From Actinomycetes bacterium (GTDB lineage: Bacteria > Actinomycetota > Coriobacteriia > Coriobacteriales > Eggerthellaceae), in NCBI GenBank assembly GCA_023394615.1, contig JAEXAI010000012.1, positions 1 to 64,000 on the forward strand: 64,000 nt of DNA. The letters run 5' to 3'. Both the position numbers and the translations under genes were made by a program. Below the pieces are notes generated by a model. That model was not told where the DNA came from, did no database searches, and saw only the letters and a program-made list of their open reading frames with translations. Positions 52,496-63,900 of the stretch are shown here, one piece after another. The first letter of the stretch is position 1. Each line of letters begins with the position of its first letter.

Positions 52496-52508
52496 ATTCG
52501 CGCGCTTC

Positions 52509-53168
52509 TTAGTCGCGCTGGCCCAACAGCCAGACCAGTTGAATGACAGACACCAGCGCCGCAGCCACATAGGTAAGAGCGCATGCACGCAGCACATTGA
52601 ATGCCCCGGCGCGCTCGCCTTGCGGCAATCCGGTCGCCTCCAGGTAGTCCATGGCACGATGGCTGGCGTTGAATTCCACAGGTAGCGTGGCCACTTGGAA
52701 AAGCACCACGAACACGAACAAGATGATGGCCAAATCAATGAGGCCCGTCATCTGCAGGAAGATACCGGCAATCAGCACAAGCATCCAGGCGTTCGTTGCA
52801 AAGTTCACCACAGGCACCAGCGCGGTGCGAAATTTCATAGGCACATAGCCCTGCGCATACTGGCAGGCATGACCCACTTCGTGGCACGCTGTAGCCATGG
52901 ATGTGATGCTGTTGCGCCCATATGCGGAAGGATCGATAGTCACCGAGTTCGAACGGGGGTCGAAGAAGTCTTCACCCGCGCCGCCCTGGCGGATGGCTAC
53001 GCCCTGCACGTTGTGGTAAGCCAGCATGTTCGCAGCGGCCTGTTGACCAGAAAGCCCTGTTGACGTGGGTACGCTCGAATACTTTTTTATCTGCCTGTTC
53101 ACATAGAACTGAGCACCAGCGCCGATTGCGGTCGATATGACGATGAGTAGTATGTAGGACATGCTCAT
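52509..53168 (-). CDS. YugP-type neutral zinc metallopeptidase
   Basis: Membrane metallopeptidase of the PF04298 family, 219 aa. One N-terminal helix, the zinc motif ACHEVGHACQYAQGY at about residues 93-107, and two further helices with ASHRAMDYLE after them. Substrate unknown. ATG 53168 with AAGGAG 6 nt upstream. Ends 13 bp before xseA. Confidence 0.9.
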   Translation of the reverse strand: MSMSYILLIVISTAIGAGAQFYVNRQIKKYSSVPTSTGLSGQQAAANMLAYHNVQGVAIRQGGAGEDFFDPRSNSVTIDPSAYGRNSITSMATACHEVGHACQYAQGYVPMKFRTALVPVVNFATNAWMLVLIAGIFLQMTGLIDLAIILFVFVVLFQVATLPVEFNASHRAMDYLEATGLPQGERAGAFNVLRACALTYVAAALVSVIQLVWLLGQRD

Positions 53169-53282
53169 AAATAGCTCCTTGTTGCTTCAACGCGCGGTCT
53201 CTATCGCGCTCACTAAAATCTCTCGTGCAAGATTATAGCGAACAACCTGCACACACAGCTTCTGTCGCTGGAAATCCACGAG

Positions 53283-54575
53283 TTAGTGCAGCGATGTTGC
53301 CGTTTCGTTTTCTGTTGTTGAGCGCTGCTCGCTAGGATTGGGAGCACAGCTGTGCGCAAGGTCATACACAGGTTCAGGCACGGAGCTATACACAGGTTCA
53401 GGCACGGGTTCAGGCACGGGTTCGGGCACGGAGTCTTCAGATGGCAGTATCTCAAGACCACTCTCGCCAAGACGAAGTATTATCTTACCGTCCAAAAGGT
53501 CTAGAAGCTCTTTGCCCACGATGCTCGCACGCCAACCTTTCAGAAGGTCAACATCTCTGTGCCCGCGTGCCACTTGCAAAAGATCGCTATGGCTGGCCAA
53601 GGTCTGGAATGCGATATCGTTCTCTCGAGCGCGCAGGCGTACGACGGCGCTCATCACATCCATTTCCACATCGACGTTGGCTTCATTGCGCGACGGACGG
53701 TCGGCTTTGGGCCATTGCTCTTTGGGAAGGTCGTATCCGCGCACGAGAGCTGCCACCACTTCACGCGCCTCGCGAGTTGAAAGCTTATCGGAGAGGCCAC
53801 GCACCATGAACAACTCATCAATGCTACGTGCATCACGCTTGCATGCTTCCACTATCTGTTCATCTGTCATAATCCATTTACGCGGAATGTCACGCTTTTG
53901 CGCTCGGTTCTCACGCCACTGCGCCACTTCACGCGCGGCGGAAAGCTGGCGGCGATTCAACTGCGACACCCGTTTCAGACGTCGGTAGCGGTTCTGTGCA
54001 TCGCACTCAAAACGAGTGTCACTGCTGAGTTCCTCGAAATCCTTGTCGAGCCACGACAAGCGGCCCTTCTCTCGCAATTCATCGCTCATCTGCTGATACA
54101 TACGCGGAAGATATACCACGTCATCAGCTGCGTAATTCACTTGCGAAGGCGATAAAGGTCGCCGCGACCAATCTGTGAATGAATCGATCTTGCGTAATTG
54201 CACACCACATACGCTGGCAACCAAGGCTGCATATCCGATTTGCTGCGTGTGGCCCAAAAGTGCAGCGGCTATCTGAGTGTCGAAAACCGGATGGGGCATC
54301 ACGCCCACTTCCCGATAGAGGATTTCAATATCCTGCGTGCCTGCATGGAACAGCTTGGTTACCTGCAAATTTTGAAGTATCGGCGCAAGCACACCCAAAT
54401 CATTCATTTCAAACGGATCGACGATAACGGTTTCATCGTCTGTGGCCATCTGCAGAAGGCAAAGGCGTGGATAATATGTTTTCTCTCGCAAAAATTCGGT
54501 ATCTATGGCCAATACGCTGGATGCTTCGGCGCGTTTCGCGAATGCTTCGAGTTCCTTTTGTTCGGTTATATACAA
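53283..54575 (-). CDS. rnd: Ribonuclease D
   Basis: 3'-5' exonuclease of the DEDD family that trims tRNA precursors. Exo motifs: VLAIDTEFLRE, LFHAGTQDIEIL and VNYAADDVVYLPRMY; two HRDC-like regions follow (from about 205 and 300). 430 aa, lengthened by a C-terminal tail with VPEPVPEPVPEPVYSSVPEP repeats. The start is TTG 54575 with AAAGGA 8 nt upstream. Divergent from the lipid kinase, with 73 bp shared for both promoters. Confidence 0.92.
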   Translation of the reverse strand: MYITEQKELEAFAKRAEASSVLAIDTEFLREKTYYPRLCLLQMATDDETVIVDPFEMNDLGVLAPILQNLQVTKLFHAGTQDIEILYREVGVMPHPVFDTQIAAALLGHTQQIGYAALVASVCGVQLRKIDSFTDWSRRPLSPSQVNYAADDVVYLPRMYQQMSDELREKGRLSWLDKDFEELSSDTRFECDAQNRYRRLKRVSQLNRRQLSAAREVAQWRENRAQKRDIPRKWIMTDEQIVEACKRDARSIDELFMVRGLSDKLSTREAREVVAALVRGYDLPKEQWPKADRPSRNEANVDVEMDVMSAVVRLRARENDIAFQTLASHSDLLQVARGHRDVDLLKGWRASIVGKELLDLLDGKIILRLGESGLEILPSEDSVPEPVPEPVPEPVYSSVPEPVYDLAHSCAPNPSEQRSTTENETATSLH

Positions 54576-54648
54576 AGCAGGAAATCCTTTGACGTTTCTC
54601 TATTCGTTGTGTTGTACTATCATCATCATAGCAACTGAAAGGGAATCT

Positions 54649-55599
54649 GTGAAACTTCTTATATTGAACAATCTTTCATCAGGCTATGGCGAAGGTGCCA
54701 TATACGATTTTATCCGCTCATTCGCAAAAGCGGAAGATGAGATCGTCCTGCGTTCCGTGAATAGCGAAACTAATTTTGAAGCGCTTTTGCAAGATGCGCA
54801 TGATTTCGATGCCGTAATCGCAAGCGGTGGAGACGGAACGGTGGCATCGGTGTGCTATCTTTTGCGAAATTCCGGCATTCCCATTTTGCCCTTCCCTGCA
54901 GGCACTGCGAACCTTTTGGTGCAAAACGTGCTCCTGCCGACCGAGCCTCATGCACTGGCCAAAGTAACGCGCCAGATGGAGACGCTGGACTTCGATTTGG
55001 GAGAGATAACCGCCGGCGACCGCACGCTGGGTTTTTCCATGATGGCCGGCTGCGGCTATGACGCCGTTATCATGAACGACGCGAAAGCCAACAAAAAACT
55101 GTTGGGGCCAATGGCGTATTTCAAAGCCGCGTTCTCAAATCCCAATCCGCAGATATCGCATTTCACCATAACCATCGACGGGAAAACCTACGAGCGCGAT
55201 GGCGTGGGAGTGGTGTTGCTCAATTTCAGCAAGATACAGTTCGATATATCCATCGGGCTGAAAAATCTGCCGCGCGACGGCAAACTAGACCTGATGGTGC
55301 TCACAACCTCGACCGCTTGGAATCTGATTCCCGCCATCTTGGGTGCCGCCATTGACCCATCAGGTGGGCTGCTCAAACAAAGCGATGCTCTAGAATTTTT
55401 CCAAGGGTCGGAAATGAAGATTGTGGCAGATCCGCCTATGGGGGTTCAATATGACGGCGAGGCCATCAACTTGAAAACCCCCTTTGAGGCGCGCATTCTA
55501 ACACATGCCACGAAGCTGATTGTAAACGACGAGTGCTTGGAGCAGTTCGCCGACGAATCCGACGATGACGAGTCCGCCGACGACGTAACTGCTGATTAG
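54649..55599 (+). CDS. Diacylglycerol/lipid kinase family protein
   Basis: DagK/YegS-type lipid kinase of 316 aa. The ATP-binding SGGDGTVASVCYLL, PILPFPAGTANLLVQNV, a central MMAGCGYDAVIM and a C-terminal QYDGEAI are in family order. Substrate (diacylglycerol, undecaprenol or other) is unresolved. GTG 54649 with AAAGGGA about 5 nt upstream; the longer frame runs through the rnd leader. The acidic C-terminus is short. Its stop overlaps the convergent terC stop (TTAG). Confidence 0.9.
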   Translation: MKLLILNNLSSGYGEGAIYDFIRSFAKAEDEIVLRSVNSETNFEALLQDAHDFDAVIASGGDGTVASVCYLLRNSGIPILPFPAGTANLLVQNVLLPTEPHALAKVTRQMETLDFDLGEITAGDRTLGFSMMAGCGYDAVIMNDAKANKKLLGPMAYFKAAFSNPNPQISHFTITIDGKTYERDGVGVVLLNFSKIQFDISIGLKNLPRDGKLDLMVLTTSTAWNLIPAILGAAIDPSGGLLKQSDALEFFQGSEMKIVADPPMGVQYDGEAINLKTPFEARILTHATKLIVNDECLEQFADESDDDESADDVTAD

Positions 55600-56750
55600 T
55601 TTTCGCTCTGCTGGTCTTGCGAATCACTGCGCGCATGCTTCGGCTGCACGACCGTGCCCTCAGGCTGCACGGTCGTATCATCTGACTTGGGGCTCACGTC
55701 TTCGAATTCCGCGTCCAGTTCGATGGGCGGGTACTCGAAAGCGGTATCGCCCGATGACATGGCATTTCTAAACGAATCGGCGGATTCACCATCCATCGGC
55801 ATCATCACGTATACATTCTGCCCGATGAAGACCGGGGTAAAAGGATCCTTCGAATCTTTGGGATGAAGCCCCTGGTCAGTATGTTCTTTTGCGTTGTTCA
55901 AACGCTCCTGCATCTGTTCGCGCACGCGGTCGACCTCTTTGTCGGTCTCCTTTTCCCAGCGCTCGCGCCTCCACTCGGCCAAATTCTTGTTGAAGGCCAT
56001 CTGAATAAGCTCCAGCACGAAAGCGAATGCCATGGCGAAGTAGACCATGAGCTTTTCTGCGTGCATTCCCAAAGCCTCAATACCTGAATTGATTCCCAGA
56101 CCGTCAAGCACCAGCAAAATGCCGATGGCCACGATGAACGTGAGGGCAAGGATTTTCATTTCAGGATGTTTGTTGATGAAATCGGACACCTGGTCGATGA
56201 AAATCATCATAAGCAGAATGGCAATGACCACTGCCAGGACCATCACCAACAGATGCTCCGCCATGCCCACGGCCGTGATAACCGAATCGATGCTGAAAAC
56301 AATATCCATGACCATGATGGTGCCAACAGCTTGTCCCAACGTGATCATATGGGCTTCTTTGTGCTCTTTTGACCCACTCGCAGCTTTTTGTTCGGTCAAA
56401 TGAAGGACGTCACGCGTTTCAGTGATGCCTTTATATATCAGATAAGCGCCACCGCAAAACAGCACAAGATCACGCACCGAAAACCCATGCGAGAACGATC
56501 CCAAGTTTATGTTGAACAGGGGATTTGTCATATGCACTAAATACGAAGCAAAGCACAAGAACAAAATACGCATAATCATGGCGCCTGCCAGGCCCAATTT
56601 ACGGCCGATATGCTGCTTGTCGTGTGGCAGGCGGTTCGTGATAATCGCAATAAAAACGATGTTGTCCACGCCTAGCACGATTTCCAAGAACAACAACGTA
56701 ATCAGGCTGATCCAGGCTTCTGCTGTCAGGAAGATCGAAAAATCCAACAT
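55596..56750 (-). CDS. TerC-family membrane protein, probable Mn2+ exporter
   Basis: TerC/Alx-type integral membrane protein of 384 aa with about seven helices. The acidic motifs in LFLEIVLGVDNIVFIAI and MDIVFSIDSVITAVG, which bind the metal, are present. After the last helix is a coiled, charged cytosolic tail of about 120 residues. The upstream yybP-ykoY riboswitch strongly supports a role in manganese homeostasis. ATG 56750 with GAGGAG 9 nt upstream. Confidence 0.92.
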   Translation of the reverse strand: MLDFSIFLTAEAWISLITLLFLEIVLGVDNIVFIAIITNRLPHDKQHIGRKLGLAGAMIMRILFLCFASYLVHMTNPLFNINLGSFSHGFSVRDLVLFCGGAYLIYKGITETRDVLHLTEQKAASGSKEHKEAHMITLGQAVGTIMVMDIVFSIDSVITAVGMAEHLLVMVLAVVIAILLMMIFIDQVSDFINKHPEMKILALTFIVAIGILLVLDGLGINSGIEALGMHAEKLMVYFAMAFAFVLELIQMAFNKNLAEWRRERWEKETDKEVDRVREQMQERLNNAKEHTDQGLHPKDSKDPFTPVFIGQNVYVMMPMDGESADSFRNAMSSGDTAFEYPPIELDAEFEDVSPKSDDTTVQPEGTVVQPKHARSDSQDQQSEN

Positions 56751-56784
56751 GAGTGATAACTCCTCGTATCGAGCGCCGGACATT

Positions 56785-56826
56785 AAAAAAGACTCCGGCG
56801 CAGGCTGTCACTGCACCATGAGTCTC
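56785..56826 (-). terminator. Riboswitch expression-platform terminator
   Basis: AGACTC-AT-GGTGCAG / CTGCGCC-G-GAGTCT stem on the minus strand followed by TTTTTT, starting within the 3' end of the riboswitch (GAGACTC shared). The overlap is the switch: aptamer P1 and terminator compete for the same strand. Confidence 0.85.
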
Positions 56827-56908
56827 GTTATCTCAGATACGCCAGGCAAAAGCCGCGATTGTTGACGCATCGCAACGGAATCATCCGCTGCCAACTACTC
56901 CCCCATAG
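56815..56908 (-). promoter_or_regulatory. yybP-ykoY manganese riboswitch
   Basis: On the minus strand the leader has the conserved 5' GGGGAGTAG, the internal GTCAACA and TGCCTGGC segments and the closing GAGACTC in the spacing of the yybP-ykoY class. This family binds Mn2+ and usually turns expression on. It precedes a terminator and then terC, a typical target. Confidence 0.85.
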
Positions 56909-56918
56909 GGTGAAAGGA

Positions 56919-56947
56919 ATCCTAACATGAGGTGATAACCCGCGCAA
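56919..56947 (-). promoter_or_regulatory. Promoter of the riboswitch-terC transcript
   Basis: TTGCGC (56942-56947) and TAGGAT (56919-56924) with 17-nt spacing on the minus strand, about 12 nt upstream of the riboswitch 5' end. Confidence 0.5.
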
Positions 56948-56987
56948 TGGTATACTATGCAAAGAACACAACCCATCAGGAGCTTCT

Positions 56988-57785
56988 ATGGCAAACCACA
57001 CAAAGGAAAACCCGTCCATCCTGCAGCAAACTGCATCGGGTCCCGTTCTGTATCCCAACGCCGAGGGCTTGAAGCGTCCGATGGATATGCCAAAGAAACT
57101 CAGTCCGATCATTATAGGCATTGCAGCTGCGGCTCTGGTGGTGGGCATTTTCCTCGCGATTTCCGTATCGAATTATTTCGCGTCGAGCGCAGAGCGCAGC
57201 GAAGCGTCCTTCGAACAGACTATCAATCGTGGCGTGACGCTTGACCTGCCCATACTGCCGCAGTTTGTAGGAATGGATAATGCATCGATTACGGCGACTC
57301 TGAAAGCCGCGGGCTACAGCATCATAGACATCAATTCCATAACCGGCGAGACGAGTGCAACCGATTTGAACTTGGTGAAACTGCCAAGCGACGTGTCGGC
57401 AGCCGACGCGGCCATCGTCTATTCGGGGGGAATCTCGAATTTGACCCCCACGCAGGCAGCTACGTACCTCAGCGGTTCATGGCGCTTGAATGTAACGGGT
57501 GGTGAATACCTCGACATGCGTATAAAGTATGCCGACTTTACTTCAGGTGACATAAATACTGCCATCCAATCAGCCATGGTGACCGAAGGCTATTCCGCAT
57601 CCACACTTGGCACGTCTGGAGTGGACGCTTCGGGCAACACCTACCAAAACGGCACGATTGCTATCGGCGGGGTCACATACAACTGGTCTGTTTCAGCTTG
57701 TGCGCTCTCGGACGTTTATTCGATATCCGGCCTTCCCAGTGATTCCTACTACGTGGGAATCCGCCTGTATCAAGGCGGACTGTAA
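56988..57785 (+). CDS. Single-pass membrane protein with extracytoplasmic domain
   Basis: 265-aa protein of unknown function. A polar cytosolic N-terminus, one helix (about residues 40-62, IIIGIAAAALVVGIFLAISV), then an outer domain. The first part of that domain (LPQFVGMDNASITATLKAAG) resembles PASTA-type folds weakly; the rest (SGSWRLNVTGGEYLDMRIKY) is not recognised. ATG with AGGAG 5 nt upstream; an extended -10 (TGGTATACT at 56948-56956) lies just before. Similar small proteins occur in Coriobacteriia as far as I recall; no role can be given. Confidence 0.8.
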   Translation: MANHTKENPSILQQTASGPVLYPNAEGLKRPMDMPKKLSPIIIGIAAAALVVGIFLAISVSNYFASSAERSEASFEQTINRGVTLDLPILPQFVGMDNASITATLKAAGYSIIDINSITGETSATDLNLVKLPSDVSAADAAIVYSGGISNLTPTQAATYLSGSWRLNVTGGEYLDMRIKYADFTSGDINTAIQSAMVTEGYSASTLGTSGVDASGNTYQNGTIAIGGVTYNWSVSACALSDVYSISGLPSDSYYVGIRLYQGGL

Positions 57786-57804
57786 GCTTAAAAGCAAACG
57801 CAAT

Positions 57805-57841
57805 AATGCCCTGCCCAGGTGTTTCACCGAGGCAGGGCATT
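57805..57841. terminator. Hairpin between the convergent genes
   Basis: AATGCCCTGCC / GGCAGGGCATT perfect 11-bp stem with a 15-nt loop, 20 bp after the plus-strand gene. The T-run is only three. A second hairpin (GGCTGGGCG / CGCCCAGCC) at about 57870-57898 lies just beyond the surface-protein stop. Confidence 0.65.
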
Positions 57842-57919
57842 TCATATCAGCAGGGCATTTCACCTGGGCTGGGCGTTTCATCGTGGTAGCGCCCAGCCTT
57901 CATTTACCAGCTGTCATTA

Positions 57920-60900
57920 TCAGCGACGACGAGCGCGCTTCTGGTTGATTCGCGCACGCACGAGAAGCGAAGCTGCAAGACCAAAGACGATGATAAGGAA
58001 GGCGATTGCGGGCAAGCTCGAATCAGATGTGCTGGGAGCAGCCGCGCCTGATGCATCGCGACCGGAGGCAGACCCGCCGGATGCGCTCGATCCGGTTGCA
58101 GAGGATCCCCCATCGGCCTTGTCGGTGTTGCCACCTTGGTCGTTTGCGCTCCACACGGCGTAAAGCGTGATTGTGTCTTCATCTACAACCGAAAGGTCTT
58201 GCACGCTCGCGGCATCCTCATACGTTGCCTTTTGCGCCCCCTGATCGGTGGACCACCCAAGGAACGTGTATCCCGATCTGGCTATTTCTGCTGCCTTGTT
58301 GAGCTTTGCAGGCGTGCCGTAAGTCATCGTCTGCTGGGACGGAGCACCTGTGCCGCCATTGGCATCGAATTTCACTGTGTAGGTGTTCGCGGCGAAATGG
58401 GCTGTGAACGTGGTATCCACATAGATACCGGACGCCTTGGCCACTGCCGTAATCGCATCAGACGTGAGCGTGGACATCGAACCGGCAGAACCGGTACCCG
58501 AGGCATTAGAGTAGGTCCAACCGCTAACATGATAACCCGTGTTTGCCGTAGCACCTACTGATAGAGGCTCACCGTTAACGGCACCGAATGAATCTGATTC
58601 CATATCAACATCGCCCGCACCATCGGCTACATAAGACATGGTGACCCAGTTCTCGCGCCATTGCGCATACAGCTTCACCTCGCCATTTTGTTCGGTGGTG
58701 AGGTTCGACACCTTCTGGGCGTTTTCATACGAATCTCCGTCGCCGTCAGATCTTGTGTTCCAGCCGACAAACGAGTAGCCCGCGCGGGTATAGGAATTCG
58801 CCGTAAGCGCTACCGCATCAGCATCGTATGTGAAAGCCTCGTCGAGCATCGCGTCTCCCACGCCTCCATTGGCGTCAAATTTCACCGTATAGGCATTGGC
58901 GGCAACATGCGCCGTGAATGCGCAGGGGACGTAATAGAGGCTCTTGCCGGATGTGACGGAGCAGCAGGCGGCGGCTTGGTCGGACGTAAGGACGGCAGCA
59001 TTGCCCGCAGAACCCGTTTTGCCCTGCACGGTCGTGTAAGTCCAGGCGTTGCCCTCGCTCGCATCAAAGTGATATCCGGGCTCGGGTGAGACCGTAGAAC
59101 CCGATGGAGGCGTCACGGACGTGCCGCCAACCGACTCGGCTGCTGGATTGCAGGCACCATGCACAGCGCCGTCCGCGCTTGCTGCCACCGAATAGGATAC
59201 AGCGGCCTCGGGAAGCGCGAACCATACCGCATGCAGCGTGACGATGGGCAGTTCGGACGCAGCGGGATCGCCGGTTGTAAGATCGTTAACCTGGGCCCCA
59301 TCGGCGATGTAGCGAGATGAATCCCCTACTTTCCAACCAGCGAAGACATAGCCTTTGCAGGTGAGCGTATTCGCGGTGAGCGGCTTTGCCGTGCCGTAGA
59401 CGAAGCCCGTCTCGTCGCTCATCGAGCCTTCCACAGTAGCACCTGAAGGCGCATTCGCATTGAAGCGAACCGTGTAGGGGTTGCCCTTAAAATGCGCCAC
59501 ATAGGCAGTATTGGCCGTAGCCGTACCGGGCTTGATTGCGGCATCTGCTGAGACTAGGGTCTCAGAGCCCGAGAGCGTCCAGTTCATGAAATGGTAGCCA
59601 GGATTCGCCTTAGCCGTGGAACCCTTAAAGCTGCTACCCGACGGCAGCGACTCAGAGACAGGCGACACCGTGCCATGGGATGCATCGTCGGGTGCATAGG
59701 TAAGTGTGACCTTCTCGTTCGTCGTCCACACGGCATAGAGCGTGAGCGTATCTTTGTCCCCGCCAGCCAGATTCAGTACGCTCTGTTCGTCGGCGTAGTC
59801 AACCGTCGTTGCACCCTTCACCCTCGACCAACCCGTAAAAGTGCGACCAGCATATGAAAAGCCGTTCGCGGTGAGCTTTGCGGAAGTGCCGTAAGTCATG
59901 CCGAGCGATTCCATGGAACCAGTGCCGCCGTTTCCATCGAAGGACACCGTGTAGGTGTTCGCGGCGAAGTGGGCCACCAAGGCCACACTGTTGTAGAGGC
60001 CATGGGCGCGAGCTACTTTGTCCACGGTCTCGCTGGTAATCTCTGCGGTCGTTGAGACAGGCGTCGTTGACTCGGAACCATAGATTGTCCAACCGGCCGT
60101 CGTGTCGAAGTGATAGCCAGTCGCAGGTTTTGCCGTTGACCCCTTGGCACTAAGCGGCGCTGCACCGGCGGCAACGGTTTCCTTGACAGGGTCACACGAG
60201 CCCATAGCGGAATCAGCCGAGTTGTACGAGATCAGCGCATCGGAGAGTTTCACCCACACGGCATAGAGGGTAACCGTCGCGTCGTCTTTATCGGTAAGAT
60301 TTTGGACCTGTTGGCCATCGGCGTAGGTAGACTTGGTAGCATTCTTGTCGGTAGACCAACCCAGAAATGTGTAGCCTAGCCTTTTCATTTCAGTTGCTTT
60401 ATTAAGCTCGGCTGATTTGCCGTAGGTCATATCCTGATCTTTGGGAGCATTCGAACCATCGTTGGCATCGAACTTGACCGTGTAGGTATGCGCTCTGAAA
60501 TTGGCGACATATGACTTGTCCGCTGTGGGTATGCCAGGCTCGAGCTTCTCGTTGGCACTGACCACGGTATCGCCCGATGTCCAGTTCACAAAGGTATAAC
60601 CTGTGGCAGCGGTGGCAGTAGAACCTTCAGCTGTCTGCTCAGCATCAACCACTTCACGTTGAAGCGAGAGCGACCCGTGGTCTTCACTGTCGGGTTTATA
60701 CGTAAGCGTAAAGCGGACGATTACTTTGGCCTTTACCGTGACGACAAGACAGACGTCAACAAGGCTATCATCTGTCGTCGTAACGTATTCGGGCAAAACC
60801 ACTTTGCCACCGATAACGATCGTCTGCTCTTCGGCAATGGTAGGATCATAATCGACGCTGCTCAAGTCCCATGCGACATTTGCTGAAGTCGGTCCTGCAG

Positions 60901-63900
60901 GATTAGTCGTGATTGCAACCGTAGATGGCAAGGGTATGTCTTTAAGTGCGACCCCATTTTCCTGATCGTCGAGGTCTGCGGGCTGCGTGACGCTCGTCAG
61001 GTTGTAAGATATGGCATCCACGGTGAACTTTTCGGTCACATCAAGTGAGACTTTGTTGCCGTTTTCGACACCTTCCGGCAGCGTGATGGTGCCGTGAGCT
61101 GTGCAAGTCTGCTCGTCGAGATTCTCAGGATTATAGCCATCAATACTGTTCCACGTGACAGATGCCGTGCCTGCACCGGCTTCTGTCACAATCGCCGCCG
61201 TTGATGAGAGCTTGCCCGACAAGATATCGTCAGCGCTTGTGCCATGCGCGATGCCCTCTACAGCGGGCGGGTCGCTCACGCTTACCAAATTCGGATTATC
61301 GGTGACAGGAAACACAAGTGTGAGCACGGGGTTGCCCTTGGCATCTTTTGAAAGGGCTTCCGAGGATACAGCTGCACCATTCACTGTTATCTGAGCGTTG
61401 TCTGACAAAGCGAACTTGGACTTGAGTTTATCCAAGGCCGCATCTGTCAGCTGAACTTTCGCAGTGTAGACGGTCGCATAGTCGACCGTAGTATCCGCTG
61501 GAGACCAAGTGAGCGATACGTTTTCGCTTGGAATCGTATGCTCGTCGGTAATGGTAACTTTGCAGCTGTCGATGCTCGTCGAGAGCGCATCGCCTGCTTG
61601 AGGGGCGGTAAAGACCAGGTCTATATTTTTCACGACAGGAATGTAGTTGGCCGTCAGTTCGACGTTTGAATCTGGCATCGTAAATGCAATCGCTAGATCA
61701 GAGGCATTCGCATCCGTGATGTACGTGTCGTCAACCTTCCAACCTACGAAGGTCTCGTCCGCAACGCTCGGCGCAGGCAAGCTCACGGCGCTGCCCGCCG
61801 CATACTCATAGGTGCGCTTTTCCGATTCCATGACTGATCCCGCATATGTATCATTGCAGTTCACTGTGATGGTGTGGGTTGCGGGAGGATCGGTGACCTG
61901 GAAGGTCTGCACAACCGTCACGCTGCCATCGGCGTTTGTCGCAACCTGGGCGGGCTGCTGCTGGCCGTTTACGGTAACGTTCACTTTCGAGGCAAAGAGA
62001 AACTCGGAAGGTAAGCCCGGATCTGCTGTTGTGAAGTGCTGCGAGGGAGTGGGGAAAAACGTCATGCTGGCAGTATAGGCGGTCTTTCCGCCACTTGACT
62101 CTCCCTTTGTCCAGGTGATGGGCACCGGTATTCCATTGGGGTATTCGTCATACATGCTGGAAGGATCTTTCACCCAGCCACTGCTGTGGTAGCCATAATA
62201 GCCCAAACAATGCCACTGAGCCGTGGAAGGAAGAGTGGTCTTGCCAGTGTCGAACGTCGAGGTGTCGATCGAGAGCCACATCTTGTTGATTTTAATGCGG
62301 TATTCCGCCTTCACGGTTACTTCGGCTTTGGGCATGGTGAACGTCGCATAAGGATTGGTTGCCTGATCCCCAAGAACCTCTGGGGCATCCTTCCACGTTT
62401 CGGTCGCCTTATCCCATACCTTTGCGGTCCATTTGACGAAATAGGTTCCATCGGGTGACTTGGGGTCGAGTGTTACTTTTTCAGCAATCTTGAGTTTCGT
62501 TTCGGTTACCTGATAGTGTTGCAAAGAGGCATCTGTCGCGACACTCACATACAGCTTGGTCTTCCCTAAATTGTAGGTAAATGTGGCCGTATCACTTTTC
62601 TTGCCGTAAGCCATAACATAGGCCTCAACCGTATAGGTCGTGTCCAAAGAACCGTACATGGTCAGCGGAATGGAGCCGCTGTAGAGCTTCCATTCACTTT
62701 GATTGTCATAACCATATGCTTGCTTATGAACCCGGTAGTAGATGGCTCCGCCCGCATTCGAACTGCTGAGTTCCAACGGGGTGTCGCCGGTGATAGAGCC
62801 ATCGGCAAGATTCGCCGTAGGTTTTTTCACAGTCACACTGGAAGTATCGACGTCGATGGGCGTGGTGTCTTTTGTGTAAAAGTCGTCGTAGCTGCGCAAC
62901 CACGAAAGGTACACTTCAGGGCAATGCCCCAAAGCGATGGTACCCGAATTGTACAGCAGCGTGCCTATATAGACTTGGGTTTCCGTGCTACCTGAGCTGA
63001 GGTCCACATCATAGTTGCGGTCTTGGCAGACAAGAGTGAACAGGAAATCCCCTAAAACGGGCCAATCCTTCGCGAGCGTCTGCTTTTCAGTTGCCGTCAG
63101 ATAATCTCCCACGCAGGGAGAATACCCATTTGAATTCATGAGAAGACCCCAGAACTCATTCAGATAGTCCTTTTTACTCGCGTCCGTAGCACTGTTCCAA
63201 TGAAGTACGACATCATTGTAGATTGCCAGCTCATCGTACCATTTAAGGTTGCCGGTTACACCGCCCATGGCGCTCTCGAGGCCAGCGAGATCAGTGGGAG
63301 ATTTGGATTTCAACATGCCCGCAACATCGCGAAGCGCATCTTGTAGTGACATGCCATTGGTGGAAAGAGCGCTTACTTTTGTCGCATAGTTGTAGCGATA
63401 CAGGCTCGCGTCAGTCCCCAATGCCCATGTCTGCAGTTTTTCCATGAAACTGGATTCAAAATTCTCGGCTGAATTCAGATTGCCCGCATCTTTCGAATAG
63501 GAGGCAACATTGACTTCCGTGGTCGTAGCCGAAAGTCCGATGCCGCTTTTGAAGATATTGAGGGTCGCTGCATGGTAATAGTCCTCAAACGTGATGGTGC
63601 GATTCACGGCTGTAAGTTGAGCGAGCATCAGGGCGCGCTGGTTTAGATAAGCGCTTGACGTGTAGTCCACGCTCAGCTGTGTATTGTCACATTGGTTGGT
63701 ATCTGTCGTAGATGATGAGTCCACAACGGCACCAGCAGTGCCACCGGGCATGTAGTGGTCGACACCGTAGCGTTTGAATCCCATCTGGCTCATAGCCACC
63801 AGTGGCACCAGGTCAGACTTGTTGATTATGTTGTGTATGCAGTTGTACTTTGCGCCGTAATACTCTTTCGACTTCAGGCCGCCCTGCGGCGCAGCGGTGC

